NCBI RefSeq assembly: GCF_000622225.1
Contig: NZ_JHWD01000003.1
Span: forward strand, 124,001-188,000
Direction: 5' to 3'
Length of the DNA stretch: 64,000 bases
DNA from: Roseomonas mucosa ATCC BAA-692
GTDB taxonomy: Bacteria; Pseudomonadota; Alphaproteobacteria; Acetobacterales; Acetobacteraceae
Both the position numbers and the translations under genes were made by a program. Below, piece after piece: positions 44,040 through 52,495 of the stretch; positions within the stretch are counted from its first letter, which is position 1, and the number at the start of each line of letters is the position of its first letter. The notes beneath the pieces were generated by a model, which searched no databases, was not told where the DNA came from, and saw nothing but the letters and a program-made list of their open reading frames with translations.

Positions 44040-45758
44040 ATGAGTGCTTGGGACAAGTCCCGCCTGCCCAGCCGCCATGTGACGGTGGGGCCGGAGCGCG
44101 CGCCGCATCGTTCCTACTACTACGCGATGGGCATGACCGAGGAAGAGATCGCCCAGCCGCTGGTGGGGGTCGCCACCTGCTGGAACGAGGCCGCGCCCTG
44201 CAACATCGCCCTGCATCGTCAGGCGCAGAGCGTGAAGGCCGGGGTGCGGGAGGCGCAGGGCACGCCGCGCGAGTTCACCACCATCACGGTGACCGACGGC
44301 ATCGCCATGGGGCACCAGGGGATGAAGTCCTCGCTCGCCTCGCGCGACGCCATCGCCGACACGGTGGAGCTGACGGTGCGCGGGCATTGCTACGACGCAC
44401 TGGTGGGGCTCGCGGGCTGCGACAAGTCGCTGCCGGGCATGATGATGGCGATGCTGCGGCTGAACGTGCCCAGCGTCTTCATGTATGGCGGCTCGATCCT
44501 GCCCGGCACCTACAAGGGCCGCGACGTGACCGTGGTCGATGTCTTCGAGGCGGTCGGCATGCATGCCGCCGGGCGCATGTCGGACGAGGAGCTGCACGCG
44601 CTGGAATGCGTCGCCTGCCCCAGCGCCGGGGCCTGCGGCGGGCAGTTCACCGCCAACACCATGGCCACGGTGAGCGAGGCGATCGGGTTGGCGCTGCCCG
44701 GCTCGGCCGGGGCGCCGGCGCCCTATGAGGACCGCGACCGCTGGGCGGTGGAATCGGGCCGAGCGGTGATGGAGCTGGTGCGCCGCAACCTTCGCCCGCG
44801 CGACATCGTCACGCTGAAATCGCTGGAGAACGCGGCGGTGGTGGTGGGTGCCACCGGCGGCTCGACCAATGCCGGGCTGCACCTGCCGGCCATCGCGCAT
44901 GAGGCGGGCATCCGCTTCACCATGGACGACGTGGTCGCGATCATGCGCCGCACGCCCTATATCGCCGACCTGAAACCGGGCGGGAAGTACGTGGCGCTGG
45001 ATGTTCACAAGGTCGGCGGCATCCCGGTGATCATCAAGGCGCTGCTCGATGCGGGACTGATGCATGGCGACTGCCTGACAGTGACGGGGAAGACGCTGGC
45101 GGAGAACCATGCGGATGTGGTCTTCCCGACCGACCAGGACGTGATCTACCCGGTGTCGAAGGCGATCACGCCTACCGGTGGCGTGGTCGGGCTGAAGGGC
45201 AACCTCGCGCCGGACGGTGCCATCGTGAAGGTGGCCGGGATGAAGAACCGCCGCTTCGAGGGCACGGCGCTCTGCTTCGACTGCGAGGAGGACGCCTTCG
45301 CCGCCGTGGACCAGCGCGCCTACAAGTCCGGCGACGTGATCGTCATCCGCTACGAGGGCCCGAAGGGCGGGCCGGGGATGCGGGAGATGCTTTCCACCAC
45401 CGCCGCGATCTATGGCCAGGGCATGGGGGCGGAGGTGGCGCTGATCACCGACGGCCGCTTCTCCGGCGCCACGCGCGGCTTCTGCATCGGCCATGTCGGG
45501 CCGGAGGCAGCGGTGGGCGGGCCGATCGCGCTGCTGCGCAACGGCGACCGCATCGTGATCGACGCCGATGCCGGCACCATCGATGTGCTGCTGCCGGAGG
45601 AGGAACTCGCCGCGCGCAAGGCGGCCTGGAAGCCGCGCGGCACGGATTACAACAGTGGCGCGCTGTGGAAATACGCCCAGCTCGTCGGCCCGGCGCATCT
45701 GGGGGCGGTGACGCATCCGGGCGGCGCGGCGGAGACGCACTCCTACCCGGACCTCTGA
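44040..45758 (+). CDS. ilvD: Dihydroxy-acid dehydratase
   Basis: 572-residue IlvD/Edd-family dehydratase of branched-chain amino acid synthesis; converts 2,3-dihydroxy-isovalerate and its methylvalerate homologue to 2-keto acids. Fe-S and metal ligands lie in [15 protein letters not shown] and [22 protein letters not shown]-type C-terminal motif [17 protein letters not shown]. The N-terminus [22 protein letters not shown] and length fit the shorter IlvD subgroup related to sugar-acid dehydratases; the IlvD role is likely but an acid-sugar substrate is possible. ATG 44040 follows GGAAGCCGAAGA. Confidence 0.9.
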   Translation: MSAWDKSRLPSRHVTVGPERAPHRSYYYAMGMTEEEIAQPLVGVATCWNEAAPCNIALHRQAQSVKAGVREAQGTPREFTTITVTDGIAMGHQGMKSSLASRDAIADTVELTVRGHCYDALVGLAGCDKSLPGMMMAMLRLNVPSVFMYGGSILPGTYKGRDVTVVDVFEAVGMHAAGRMSDEELHALECVACPSAGACGGQFTANTMATVSEAIGLALPGSAGAPAPYEDRDRWAVESGRAVMELVRRNLRPRDIVTLKSLENAAVVVGATGGSTNAGLHLPAIAHEAGIRFTMDDVVAIMRRTPYIADLKPGGKYVALDVHKVGGIPVIIKALLDAGLMHGDCLTVTGKTLAENHADVVFPTDQDVIYPVSKAITPTGGVVGLKGNLAPDGAIVKVAGMKNRRFEGTALCFDCEEDAFAAVDQRAYKSGDVIVIRYEGPKGGPGMREMLSTTAAIYGQGMGAEVALITDGRFSGATRGFCIGHVGPEAAVGGPIALLRNGDRIVIDADAGTIDVLLPEEELAARKAAWKPRGTDYNSGALWKYAQLVGPAHLGAVTHPGGAAETHSYPDL

Positions 45759-45870
45759 GTCACGCTTTGAAACACCCCGCTGGCGACGGGGCAGGCATGT
45801 TCCCGCCGCCGCTTTTCTTTGCACGGCTGCCTGCCCCATTCCAGCGATCCCACATCACCTCTGGCCGATC

Positions 45871-46896
45871 ATGGACGCCGAAGCCCTTCCGCTGGCCCTG
45901 ACGATGGGCGACCCCGCCGGGATCGGCGGCGAACTGACACTCGCCGCCTGGGAACGCGCCCGGCATGGGGCGGGACCCGTCTTCGTGGTGCTGGACGACC
46001 CGGCCCGCCTGGCCGCTCTGGCCGCCCGGCTGGGCCGGATGGTGCCGCTGGCGGAGGTGGCGGACCTCGCCGGGGCCGCCACCCTCTTCCGGGAGCGCCT
46101 GCCGGTGCTGCCGGTGCCGCTCGCCGCGCCGGTCACGCCTGGGCGGCCCGACGCGGCGCATGCGCCCGCCATCCTGTCCTCCATCGAGACGGCCGTGCGG
46201 CTCGCCCAGGCGGGCAAGGCCGGCGGCCTCGTCACCAACCCGATCAGCAAGGCCTCGCTCTACGGCGCGGGCTTCGGCTTCCCGGGGCATACGGAATATC
46301 TCGGTGCACTGACCGGCCTCGCCGAGCCGCCAGTGATGATGCTGGCCTGCCCGGATCTGCGCGTGGTGCCGGTGACCATCCATGTCTCTCTGCGCCGCGC
46401 GCTGGCGGAGCTGACCACGGCGGAGATCCTCCGCACCGGCCGCGTGCTGCACCGCAGCCTCCAGGCGGATTTCGGCATTGCCGCGCCGCGCATCGCCGTG
46501 GCCGGGCTGAACCCGCATGCCGGGGAAGGGGGCGCCATGGGCGACGAGGAAGGGCGCATCGTCGTCCCGGCCATCGAGGCCCTGCGCGCCGGGGGGATCG
46601 ACGCCTTCGGCCCGCTGCCGCCGGACACGATGTTCACGCCCCGCGCCCGTGCTGGCTATGACGCCGCGCTTTGCATGTACCACGACCAGGCGCTGATCCC
46701 GTTGAAGACGCTCGACATGGATGGCGGCGTGAACGTCACCCTGGGCCTGCCGGTGGTGCGGACCTCGCCGGACCATGGCACCGCCTTCGACATCGCCGGT
46801 CGCGGCATCGCCGAACCCGGCAGCCTCCTCGCCGCCCTGCGCATGGCGGCGGAAATGGCCGCCCGCCGCAACACCATTCCCGGAGCCGCCACATGA
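45871..46896 (+). CDS. pdxA: 4-hydroxythreonine-4-phosphate dehydrogenase
   Basis: 341-residue PdxA for vitamin B6 synthesis. [12 protein letters not shown] at the N-terminus, [42 protein letters not shown] and [16 protein letters not shown] carry the Zn-binding histidines and phosphate loop. It oxidises 4-phospho-hydroxy-L-threonine; the product is condensed by PdxJ. Its stop overlaps the pdxJ start (ATGA), so the two steps are translationally coupled. Confidence 0.95.
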   Translation: MDAEALPLALTMGDPAGIGGELTLAAWERARHGAGPVFVVLDDPARLAALAARLGRMVPLAEVADLAGAATLFRERLPVLPVPLAAPVTPGRPDAAHAPAILSSIETAVRLAQAGKAGGLVTNPISKASLYGAGFGFPGHTEYLGALTGLAEPPVMMLACPDLRVVPVTIHVSLRRALAELTTAEILRTGRVLHRSLQADFGIAAPRIAVAGLNPHAGEGGAMGDEEGRIVVPAIEALRAGGIDAFGPLPPDTMFTPRARAGYDAALCMYHDQALIPLKTLDMDGGVNVTLGLPVVRTSPDHGTAFDIAGRGIAEPGSLLAALRMAAEMAARRNTIPGAAT

Positions 46897-47627
46897 ATCT
46901 TCCCATCCGGCTGGGTGTGAATGTTGATCACGTCGCCACGCTGCGGAACGCGCGCGGCGGCACGCATCCCGACCCGCTGGCCGCGGCGGTCCTGGCGCTG
47001 GAGAGCGGCGCCGACAGCATCACCGTGCATCTGCGGGAGGACCGGCGCCATATCCGCGACGCCGATGTCCGCCTCATGCGGGAGCGGCTGCAAGCCCCGA
47101 TCAACCTGGAGATGGCCGCGACGGCGGAGATGACGGAGTTCGCCACCGCGATCCGCCCGCACGCCGCCTGCCTGGTGCCGGAGCGCCGGGCCGAGCTGAC
47201 CACCGAGGGCGGCCTGGATGCCGCCGGGCTGGAGGCGCAGCTCGCCCCTGTCGTGGCGGCGCTGCGCGGGGCGGGGACGCGGGTCTCGCTCTTCCTCGAC
47301 CCGGAGCCGCGCCAGATCGAGGCCGCCGGGCGGCTCGGCGCCGGAGCGGTGGAGCTGCACACCGGCACCTATTGCGAGGCAGCACCCGGCGCGGCGCGGG
47401 ACCGGGAGCGGCTGCGCCTGGCCGAGGCGGCGCGGCAGGTCGCGGCGCTGGGCATCGAGTGCCATGCCGGGCACGGGCTGGACTATGTCACCGCCGCCGA
47501 GATAGCCGCCGTTCCGGAGATCGTGGAGCTGAACATCGGCCACTTCCTACTCGGCCAGGCGTTGTTCGATGGCCTGGGCGCCGCCGTGCGACGCATGAAG
47601 CAGGTGATGCTGGAGCACCGTCCATGA
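46893..47627 (+). CDS. pdxJ: Pyridoxine 5'-phosphate synthase
   Basis: 244-residue TIM-barrel enzyme condensing the PdxA product with 1-deoxyxylulose 5-phosphate to pyridoxine 5'-phosphate. [26 protein letters not shown] is the conserved N-terminus; [24 protein letters not shown] and [12 protein letters not shown] are active-site strands; [10 protein letters not shown] is near the end. ATG 46893 overlaps the pdxA stop, and its own stop overlaps the dioxygenase start. Confidence 0.96.
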   Translation: MNLPIRLGVNVDHVATLRNARGGTHPDPLAAAVLALESGADSITVHLREDRRHIRDADVRLMRERLQAPINLEMAATAEMTEFATAIRPHAACLVPERRAELTTEGGLDAAGLEAQLAPVVAALRGAGTRVSLFLDPEPRQIEAAGRLGAGAVELHTGTYCEAAPGAARDRERLRLAEAARQVAALGIECHAGHGLDYVTAAEIAAVPEIVELNIGHFLLGQALFDGLGAAVRRMKQVMLEHRP

Positions 47628-48388
47628 CTGTGAATACCAGAAGGCGGGAGGAGCTGGCGGAGGCCATCCGCCAATCGGGCCATGTCTTCCTGCCCGGCCA
47701 CGAGGTCACGCGCCTGCTCGACCCGGCGGGGGAGGCCCTGGCGAGCGCGCCCTGGAAGGAATTCGTGGCGAGTTGGAGCGACCTTCGTCCCGACACGCAC
47801 ATGGCCGATGGCGGCCGCTACCGCCTGCGCCGCCATGCCGTCTTCGGCGCGGCGCAGGGCGAGCCCCTGATCCAGGGGGCCCACCAGCCGCATTACCAGA
47901 CCCTGCACCATAACCCGCTGAATGGCGGGCAGGAGCGATGGTTCGAGCCGGTGGATCCCGGCATCGCGGCCGGGGCGCCGCTGTCGCGCCTGCTGAGCAG
48001 GGCACGGGCGGTGTTCGAGATGGCCGAGGCGCCGCCGCCCCGCTGGCATGTGGAGATGCACCAGTTCCGCATCGAGGCGCGTCCCAACGCCGCCGGCAAG
48101 CCGACGCCGGAGGGCATGCACCGTGACGGCGTGGACTTCGTGCTGGTCACCCTGATCGGGCGCGAGAACGTGGCGGGCGGCGTGACCGGCATCCGCGTGG
48201 ACGCCCAGGATGGCACCCTCCCCGGCGAGGCGAGCTTCACCCTGGAGAACCCGCTGGACACGGTTCTGCTGGACGACCGGCGGGTCTGGCACGGGGTGAC
48301 GCCCGTGGTGCCGATCGACCCGTCGCGGCCGGGACACCGGGACGTGCTGGTGCTGACCTTCGCCCGGCAGGCGCCGCGCCGGGCGTGA
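47624..48388 (+). CDS. 2OG-Fe(II) dioxygenase family protein
   Basis: 254-residue protein of the 2OG-Fe dioxygenase family (DUF2257/IDO type, which includes L-isoleucine 4-dioxygenase). The facial triad is visible: MHRDGVDFVLVTL (HxD, about residues 165-177) and RRVWHGVTPVVP (distal His), with an arginine in HRDVLVLTF for 2-oxoglutarate. EMHQFRIEA precedes it. Its ATG overlaps the pdxJ stop, so it is translationally coupled to B6 synthesis. The likely substrate is a free amino acid, with no further evidence. Confidence 0.85.
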   Translation: MTVNTRRREELAEAIRQSGHVFLPGHEVTRLLDPAGEALASAPWKEFVASWSDLRPDTHMADGGRYRLRRHAVFGAAQGEPLIQGAHQPHYQTLHHNPLNGGQERWFEPVDPGIAAGAPLSRLLSRARAVFEMAEAPPPRWHVEMHQFRIEARPNAAGKPTPEGMHRDGVDFVLVTLIGRENVAGGVTGIRVDAQDGTLPGEASFTLENPLDTVLLDDRRVWHGVTPVVPIDPSRPGHRDVLVLTFARQAPRRA

Positions 48389-48552
48389 CCCCGCGCCGCC
48401 GGGAGGGATGGAAAGCGGGTGGGCCGTCTCTCCCGCTTTTCATCCGGCGGCACGCTCCGGGCAGGATGGCCATGGTGCATCCTGCCTGCCTTTCGCCCGG
48501 AGTCCCTACTCTCTTGCCGTTCCGTCCCGCTTTTTCCGCCGCCCGTGCCGTG

Positions 48553-48876
48553 ATGCGCCTCGCGGCTCCGCTCGCCACCCTGGCGCTGGTCGCCGGTTGT
48601 GTGCCGCCGCCTCAGCCGCTGCCCACGATGCCGCCCCATGCCTCGCGGCAGCCCTACCCGCCGATCCCCGCCCTGCGTGTCGAGCCGGAGCCGCCGCGCC
48701 TGCCCGGCGCGGAGTATGTCTGGCAGCCCGGACACTGGCAGTGGGATGGCGTCACCTATCGCTGGGAGCCCGGCCGCTACGTGCTCCGCCACATCGTGGG
48801 CGGGGGCACCTGGAGGCATGGCGAGTGGGTCTGGACCCGGGGTGGCTGGGCCTGGGAACCCGGTGGCTGGCGCTGA
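48553..48876 (+). CDS. YXWGXW-repeat-type lipoprotein
   Basis: 107-residue probable lipoprotein: LAAPLATLALVAGCVPP gives lipobox VAGC (cysteine 17). The mature part is proline-rich and then carries tryptophan/tyrosine repeats (EYVWQPGHWQWDG, YRWEPGRYV, GTWRHGEWVWTRGGWAWEPGGWR) in the YxWxxG pattern of YXWGXW-repeat proteins of unknown function, likely bound to the outer membrane. ATG 48553 is chosen because it begins the signal peptide directly. The next gene follows after 4 bases. Confidence 0.82.
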   Translation: MRLAAPLATLALVAGCVPPPQPLPTMPPHASRQPYPPIPALRVEPEPPRLPGAEYVWQPGHWQWDGVTYRWEPGRYVLRHIVGGGTWRHGEWVWTRGGWAWEPGGWR

Positions 48877-48880
48877 CGCG

Positions 48881-49828
48881 GTGACGGGCAGGCTGCGTCG
48901 CCGCCACCTGCTCGGCGGGACCCTGGGTTTGGGTGCGGCGGTCCTGGCGCCCGGCCCTCTATCGGCGCAACCGGCTCCGTTACCGGTCTCCGCGCGGGAC
49001 AGCATTCCCGGGGATGCGCCGCGCTATACCGACCGGGCGCTCAGTGCGGTGCCGAACGAGGCGGCGATGCCGCGCCGCTTCTGGGCGCCCGGGCTGAACG
49101 AGGCCTATGTGCCCCAGGGCCTGACCGTGCTGGGCGAGGAGATCCTGGTCGCGGCCTATCAGAGCCTGACGCACGATCAGGCGGACGGCCCCTCGCGAGT
49201 CTTCCGGCTGTCGCGCCGGGACGGCAGCCTGCGGGGCAGCTTCGCGCTGCCGGAGGAATTCGGTCATCCCGGTGGCCTCGCCACGGACGGGCAGGTGCTC
49301 TTCGCCGCGAATTCGGGCATGGTCCTGGCGCTCGACGCCGCCAGCCTCGATGCGCCGGATGGGCCGAGGCCGCTTGCGACGCGGCGGGTGGACCGGTCGA
49401 TGGGGCCGGCCTTCCTCGCCTGCGACGGCCGCTCCCTCTGGTTCGGTCCCTGGCGCAAGAGCGGCAGCCCGCGTCTCCATGCCGTGCCGGTGCAACGTTT
49501 CGTGGAAGGGGACGGCCATCCCGTCACCCCGGCCGATGCGGTACGCGATATCCCGCTGCCGCTCCGGGCGCAGGGAGCGGCGGCGGATGCCGAGGGGCGG
49601 ATCTGGATCGCCTGCAGCGCCGGCGCCGCGCCGGGCGAACTGCACCGGCTGGACCCCGAGGATGGCACCCGGCTGGAAAGCCATGGCGCGCCTGGTGGGA
49701 TCGAGGATCTGGGCTTCGACCGGGACGGGCTGCTCTGGTCGGTCAGCGAGGCGGGCTCGCAACGCTGGAACGGCTGGCCGACCTTCTTTCCGCTGGTCTT
49801 CGCCATGGATGTGACGCGGCTGCGATAG
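48881..49828 (+). CDS. Exported hypothetical protein, possible beta-propeller
   Basis: 315-residue protein with a Tat-like leader (TGRLRRRHLLGGTLGLGAAVL, cleavage near LSAQ). The mature part has repeats such as VPQGLTVLGEEILVAAYQ, HPGGLATDGQVLFAAN, GAAADAEGRIWIACSA, GGIEDLGFDRDGLLWSVSEAGSQ, each a strand-loop unit of 40-60 residues, suggesting a 5-6 blade propeller of the NHL/SMP-30-like kind. The family is not recognised. GTG 48881 is 4 bases after the lipoprotein stop, so the pair may be cotranscribed and act together in the envelope. Confidence 0.7.
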   Translation: MTGRLRRRHLLGGTLGLGAAVLAPGPLSAQPAPLPVSARDSIPGDAPRYTDRALSAVPNEAAMPRRFWAPGLNEAYVPQGLTVLGEEILVAAYQSLTHDQADGPSRVFRLSRRDGSLRGSFALPEEFGHPGGLATDGQVLFAANSGMVLALDAASLDAPDGPRPLATRRVDRSMGPAFLACDGRSLWFGPWRKSGSPRLHAVPVQRFVEGDGHPVTPADAVRDIPLPLRAQGAAADAEGRIWIACSAGAAPGELHRLDPEDGTRLESHGAPGGIEDLGFDRDGLLWSVSEAGSQRWNGWPTFFPLVFAMDVTRLR

Positions 49829-49854
49829 GCCCCCGGCCCTGGAGGGAGCGACGC

Positions 49855-50625
49855 TCAATCCGCCAGGTCGAACAGCACCGGCGCGTGGTCGGAGGGGCTC
49901 TCCGCCGCCCGGGCGGCGACATCCACGGAGGTGCCGGTCAGCCGCTCCGCCAGTTCTGCCGAAAGCAGGGCATGGTCGATGCGCAGCCCCCGGTTCTGCT
50001 CGAAGGCCGGGCCATAGTCCCAGTAGGTGTAGATCGCCTCCTCCGGGTGCAGCGCCCGCACCGCGTCGGTCAGGCCCAGATTCACCAGGGCGCGGAAGGC
50101 GGCGCGGCTTTCCGGGCGCACCAGCGCATCGGTGGGCGGCAGGGTGCGCGGGGCGAGGTCGGCCTCGGTGGGGCAGACGTTGAAATCGCCCAGGATGGCC
50201 AGCGGCGTGAAGCGGTCCAGCCGCTCGGCGGTCAGGGCACGCAGCCGCTCCATCCAGCGCAGCTTGTAGGCATAGCCTTCCTCGCCGCGGGAATTGCCGT
50301 TGGGCAGGTAGATGCCGATCAGGTTCATCCCCGCCGCCCGCACCTCGATGAAGCGGGCATGGTCGTCCTCGGCCTCGCCGGGCAGGGTCTCGCCCAGCAC
50401 CTCGAAGGGGATGCGCGAGAGCACCGCCACGCCGTTGCGCCCGCCGGGCTGGCCCACGGCGTGGCAGCGGTAGCCCAGGGCCTCGAACTCCATGGTCGGG
50501 AATTCCTCGGTCCTGCACTTCAGCTCCTGCAGGAAGACGAGGTCGGGCTGCTGCCGTTCCAGCATGTGGCGGAGGTTCGGCGCACGCTTGCGCGCCGAGT
50601 TCACGTTGAAGCTGCAAAGTCGCAA
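49855..50625 (-). CDS. xthA: Exodeoxyribonuclease III
   Basis: 256-residue ExoIII/AP endonuclease family enzyme for base-excision repair. LRLCSFNVNSARKR, LVFLQELKC (catalytic Glu), GIYLPNGNSRGEEGYAYKLRWM, LAILGDFNVCP, YTYWDYGPAFEQNRGLRIDHALLS and SDHAPVLF are the family motifs. The first codon is TTG at 50625, which gives the expected N-terminus; no ATG exists in frame nearby. It follows erpA by 18 bases on the same strand. Confidence 0.94.
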   Translation of the reverse strand: MRLCSFNVNSARKRAPNLRHMLERQQPDLVFLQELKCRTEEFPTMEFEALGYRCHAVGQPGGRNGVAVLSRIPFEVLGETLPGEAEDDHARFIEVRAAGMNLIGIYLPNGNSRGEEGYAYKLRWMERLRALTAERLDRFTPLAILGDFNVCPTEADLAPRTLPPTDALVRPESRAAFRALVNLGLTDAVRALHPEEAIYTYWDYGPAFEQNRGLRIDHALLSAELAERLTGTSVDVAARAAESPSDHAPVLFDLAD

Positions 50626-50643
50626 GGGAGGGGTGACGCCTTC

Positions 50644-51018
50644 TCAGCCGACCGCGAAGGAGACGCCGCAGCCACAGCCCGAGACGGCCTGCGGGTTGCG
50701 CACGGCGAAATGCGCGCCCATCAGCGCATCGGCCCAGTCCAGCTCCGCGCCCTGGAGGAAATCGAGCGAGACCGGGTCGATGAAGACCGGCGCGCCCGTC
50801 CCGTCCTCGGCCCGGACGACCGTGTCCCCGGCCTCGGGCTCGTCGGCGAGCTCGAACTTGTATTGCAGCCCGGAGCAGCCCCCGGCCTCGACCGCGAGGC
50901 GCAGCCCGGCCCGGGGGCGGCCCTCGCGGGCGGCGATCTCGGCGATCTGCCGGTGGGCGCGCGGCGTGGCGCGGAAGGGCGGGGAAGGGGCTGTCTGGCT
51001 ACCGTCCGGCATGGTCAT
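50644..51018 (-). CDS. erpA: A-type Fe-S carrier (ErpA/IscA family)
   Basis: 124-residue HesB/IscA/ErpA protein. GLRLAVEAGGCSGLQYKFEL and the C-terminal NPQAVSGCGCGVSFAVG contain the three cysteines (GC..., CGC) that bind or transfer Fe-S clusters. FIDPVSLDFLQGAELDW is conserved. The ATG at 51018 follows GATGGAGTCCCG. It probably matures Fe-S proteins; exonuclease III downstream may be cotranscribed. Confidence 0.93.
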   Translation of the reverse strand: MTMPDGSQTAPSPPFRATPRAHRQIAEIAAREGRPRAGLRLAVEAGGCSGLQYKFELADEPEAGDTVVRAEDGTGAPVFIDPVSLDFLQGAELDWADALMGAHFAVRNPQAVSGCGCGVSFAVG

Positions 51019-51037
51019 CGGGACTCCATCGGTCCCC

Positions 51038-51067
51038 TAGATAGGACGTCCCGCCACCGCTTTCCAA
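51038..51067 (-). promoter_or_regulatory. Candidate sigma-70-like promoter for erpA-xthA
   Basis: TTGGAA (51062-51067) and TATCTA (51038-51043) on the minus strand are separated by 18 bases, close to TTGACA/TATAAT, and lie about 20 bases upstream of the erpA start. The predicted leader would be about 13 bases. This is inferred from consensus only. Confidence 0.35.
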
Positions 51068-51188
51068 CCGCCTATGCCAGATGAGGGCCATACGGGCGCG
51101 GAGCCGGGCGGGAAGGCGGGGTTGCCGCGCCCGCATGGCCGGTGCTAGGGCCGGTACCCCTTTTCCCTCAGATCCGAGCCCACTCCCC

Positions 51189-52412
51189 GTGCAGGACCCA
51201 CATTCCGCGACCCGCTCCGGTTCGCCCGCCGGTCCCGACGGGACGTCCGGCCCTCTTCCTTCCGGCCTGGCCCCCTGGGCGGTGAACCCGGCGGCGTCGC
51301 GAGGGCGGTTGGTGGCCGAGCCGGGCAGCGGGGCGCGCTCCCCCTATCAGCGGGACCGGGACCGGATCATCCATTCCACCGCCTTCCGGCGGCTGCAGTA
51401 CAAGACGCAGGTCTTCATCTACCACGAAGGCGACGAGTTCCGGACGCGGCTGACCCATTCCATCGAGGTCGCCCAGATCGCCCGCTCCATCGCCCGGCAG
51501 CTGCGGCTGGACGAGGATCTTGCCGAAGCCCTGGCCCTGGCGCACGATCTGGGCCACCCGCCCTTCGGCCATGCCGGGGAGGAGGCGCTGAACGGGGTGA
51601 TGCGCCCCTGGGGTGGCTTCGACCACAATGCCCAGAGCCTGAAGGCGGTGACGGCGCTGGAACGCCGCTATGCCGATTTCGATGGGCTGAACCTGACCTG
51701 GGAGACGCTGGAAGGGCTGGCCAAGCACAATGGCCCGCTGCGCCGCCCGCCACCCTATATCGCGGAGTACGACGCCCGGCATCCGCTGGAGCTGTCCACC
51801 CATGCCAGTGCCGAGGCGCAGGCGGCGGCGATCGCGGACGACATCGCCTACAACAACCACGACCTGGATGACGGGCTGCGGGCCGGGATCTTCACGCTGG
51901 AGGAGATCGCGCACCTGCCGCTGATCGCCGAGGCGCTGGAGGATGCGCGGGCGCGTGCGCCGGAGGGCACCTCGCGGAGCCGCCTCGCGGCCGAGATCAT
52001 CCGCCGGGTGATCAATGCCATGGTCAACGACGTGGTGACCGAGGCGCAGCGCCGCATCGCCATCCTGGAGCCGCGCAGCGCCGACGACATCCGCGCCGCC
52101 GCCGCGCCAGTGGTGGTGTTCAGCGCCCGCATGACGGCGCTGAACGAGGAGACCCGGGCCTTCCTGCGCGAGCGCATGTACCGCCATTGGCGGGTAAACC
52201 GCACGGCGCAGAAGACCCGGCGCGTGCTGCAGGTGACCTTTTCCCTGCTGCATGGCGGGCCGGACATGCTGCCGCCGGAATGGCGCGCCCAGGCAGACGG
52301 GCCGGGCAGCGCGCGCACCGCGGCGGTGGTCTGCGACTATATCGCCGGCATGACCGACCGCTTCGCCCTGGAGGAGCACCGGCGCCTCACCGACCCGAAC
52401 ATGCCCGGATAG
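51189..52412 (+). CDS. dgt: dGTP triphosphohydrolase-like HD protein
   Basis: 407-residue HD-domain protein of the dGTPase family, type 2. RDRDRIIHSTAFRRLQYKTQVF and RLTHSIEVAQIARSIARQL contain the first His; ALAHDLGHPPFGHAGEEAL is the HD motif. It hydrolyses dNTPs to nucleoside and triphosphate. GTG 51189 gives a proline-rich N-terminus with LAPWAVNPAASRGRLVAEP, similar to relatives. Divergent from erpA, and 83 bases upstream of argS. Confidence 0.9.
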   Translation: MQDPHSATRSGSPAGPDGTSGPLPSGLAPWAVNPAASRGRLVAEPGSGARSPYQRDRDRIIHSTAFRRLQYKTQVFIYHEGDEFRTRLTHSIEVAQIARSIARQLRLDEDLAEALALAHDLGHPPFGHAGEEALNGVMRPWGGFDHNAQSLKAVTALERRYADFDGLNLTWETLEGLAKHNGPLRRPPPYIAEYDARHPLELSTHASAEAQAAAIADDIAYNNHDLDDGLRAGIFTLEEIAHLPLIAEALEDARARAPEGTSRSRLAAEIIRRVINAMVNDVVTEAQRRIAILEPRSADDIRAAAAPVVVFSARMTALNEETRAFLRERMYRHWRVNRTAQKTRRVLQVTFSLLHGGPDMLPPEWRAQADGPGSARTAAVVCDYIAGMTDRFALEEHRRLTDPNMPG

Positions 52413-52495
52413 GCGTGGCCGGAGGTTTCCCCCCGGGAGGCCATGACGCTAGAGAGACCCTTCTTGCCCCGCGGCAAAGCCCACTAGGAACTTCC

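Noticed and set aside
40806-45839. A 1,677-codon open frame on the minus strand across popZ, valS and ilvD
   Set aside because: High GC makes stop codons rare in the frame antisense to real genes. It is arginine/histidine/glycine-rich, has no domains, and the plus strand holds three textbook enzymes.
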